IMG/VR virus record: IMGVR_UViG_3300034061_000032 | Span: 1-20,436 of that record | DNA from: a virus | DNA: 20,436 nucleotides | Reading direction: 5' to 3' (one strand) | In this document: positions 19,842-20,436 of the stretch, one piece after another | How positions within the stretch are numbered: the first letter of the stretch is position 1 | Layout of the letters: each line of letters begins with the position of its first letter | The notes under the pieces: generated by a model | The model's database searches: none | The model's input: the letters and a program-made list of their open reading frames with translations, nothing else | Told to the model about the DNA's origin: nothing | Translations under genes and position numbers: made by a program

Positions 19842-20315
19842 ATGTCTACCATCCAAACCCCAGTCGATATCATCGACGCAGCATTAGAGTCTATGGCAGC
19901 TGACATTCGCTACGCGAAAGAGCGCCGTGCAGTACTGAAGAGCGGCAAGTGCCGTACGTTGGTGACTAGATTGATTCAGCCACTGATTTACGCAGTGGGC
20001 GAGGCAGGTGAGATCGTAGTTCATGTATTCGCTGGCAAGCCTAGCATCTCAGTGCGGATGTATAACCTTGACAGTATGAAGCAGCGTGAGCTTGTGTGGG
20101 CGATCGAGCATTTGAGTAATGAGACTGACAAGCTCGAAGGCACTTTTCAGACGCAAGACTATGCCGAGGCGATTAACCGTGACTTCAGGTTCTACACTGA
20201 CAAGTGGGACGCGCTGATCACAGCCTACGTCAAGTCCGACAGTCCTACCTGTCGCAAAGTAGTAATCAGTACAGAGACGGTCGAGAAGCACAAGTATCAA
20301 ATCGTCTGTGACTAA
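19842..20315 (+). CDS. Hypothetical phage protein, possibly early
   Basis: The frame is open from further upstream, but that part overlaps the promoter, so I choose ATG 19842, preceded by AAAGGGAAG; the product is 157 aa. I do not recognise it. It starts with a helical stretch (MSTIQTPVDIIDAALESMAA, DIRYAKERRAVLKSG), then a beta part (EIVVHVFAGKPSISVRMYNL), a helical charged middle (KQRELVWAIEHLSNETDKLE) and an end rich in Lys/Thr/Val (CRKVVISTETVEKHKYQIVC, then D). Three Cys (36, 141 and 156) have no metal-site spacing. There is no signal peptide, membrane segment or obvious helix-turn-helix. It lies on its own strong promoter, opposite to the structural genes, so an early or regulatory role is likely by position. 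Confidence 0.8.
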   Translation: MSTIQTPVDIIDAALESMAADIRYAKERRAVLKSGKCRTLVTRLIQPLIYAVGEAGEIVVHVFAGKPSISVRMYNLDSMKQRELVWAIEHLSNETDKLEGTFQTQDYAEAINRDFRFYTDKWDALITAYVKSDSPTCRKVVISTETVEKHKYQIVCD

Positions 20316-20320
20316 ACCAT

Positions 20321-20344
20321 ATGGGGTGGCGCGAGCCACCCCAT
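20321..20344 (+). terminator. Hairpin after the 157-aa gene
   Basis: A perfect 10-bp stem (ATGGGGTGGC with GCCACCCCAT) closes a GCGA tetraloop of the stable GNRA type, 5 bases after the stop codon. What follows is TTACGA, not a U-run, so it is a weak terminator at best; it may stabilise the 3' end of the upstream message or reduce read-through into the next gene 19 bases downstream. Confidence 0.55.
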
Positions 20345-20363
20345 TTACGAAAGGGTATCAACT

Positions 20364-20436
20364 ATGAGACTTGTATACGAAGAGAGCGGTGATGTGGAAG
20401 TGCAGCACGGTGATGTGGTTCATGTGCGTGGCACAC
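20364..20436 (+). CDS. N-terminal fragment of a second rightward gene
   Basis: ATG 20364 is preceded by GAAAGGG about 8 bases upstream and is open to the window edge, giving 24 residues that begin MRLVYEESGDVEVQHGDVV and continue HVRGT. The fragment looks like two short beta strands with a GD-rich turn. It is too short to assign. It is probably co-transcribed with the 157-aa gene past the hairpin. Confidence 0.6.
   Translation, partial: MRLVYEESGDVEVQHGDVVHVRGT

Noticed and set aside
20049-20339. Minus-strand open frame opposite the 157-aa gene
   Set aside because: It starts inside the hairpin after the 157-aa gene and has no ribosome site; the plus-strand gene has promoter, ribosome site and terminator-like hairpin.

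Overview
This window looks like the structural (virion) half of a tailed double-stranded DNA phage (Caudoviricetes), most likely an uncultured phage of an aquatic bacterium. The evidence is the gene order (small terminase, large terminase, portal, scaffold-like protein, capsid, head-tail adaptors, tail fibres), near-complete coding density, and small lysine/glycine-rich proteins of kinds I recall from freshwater phage metagenomes. No tRNA, rRNA, CRISPR array, insertion sequence or integrase is visible. No tape measure, tail tube or sheath gene is visible either, which together with the adaptor-type proteins hints at a short-tailed phage; that is inference, since the genome continues off the left edge.

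Layout: almost everything is on the minus strand, read from about 19.5 kb down to 1. A divergent control region (19502-19841) holds a minus promoter with an adjoining imperfect palindrome, a second palindrome, a G-quadruplex-type G-run and a plus promoter. Reading leftward: packaging genes (small terminase 18938-19501, large terminase 17422-18996, portal 14956-17412); a small coiled-coil protein; a GroES-like co-chaperonin; an acidic scaffold-like protein; a conserved small protein; a 217-aa virion-type protein; and the major capsid protein (11392-12300), followed at once by an intrinsic terminator. Below it lie a beta-rich protein, a tandem pair of beta-rich paralogues (9793-10777), a DUF6321-like protein and a membrane/coiled-coil protein. 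Next comes a run of basic Lys/Gly-rich proteins (6654-9260), three of which share a nearly identical C-terminal tag. The left third has a gp4-like adaptor-type protein, a zinc-ribbon protein, two tiny basic proteins, an SU10-type adaptor, two tail or fibre proteins, a protein built from 20-residue and 11-residue repeats, a tail fibre ending in a peptidase S74 chaperone domain, and the start of a glycine-rich protein that leaves the window.

The genes appear to form one late transcription unit with heavy translational coupling: nine junctions are one-base TAATG stop/start overlaps. On the plus strand a 157-aa protein of unknown function sits behind a strong sigma70-type promoter, followed by a hairpin and the start of a second gene; these may belong to an early or regulatory module.

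The most unusual feature is the 6.65-9.8 kb cluster: short basic proteins with a shared C-terminal tag, recurring Lys-Gly-Gly motifs, a sole cysteine placed at the very C-terminus in three of them, and Shine-Dalgarno sites embedded in the tag codons. Family names given here are recognised from sequence memory, not from a search.
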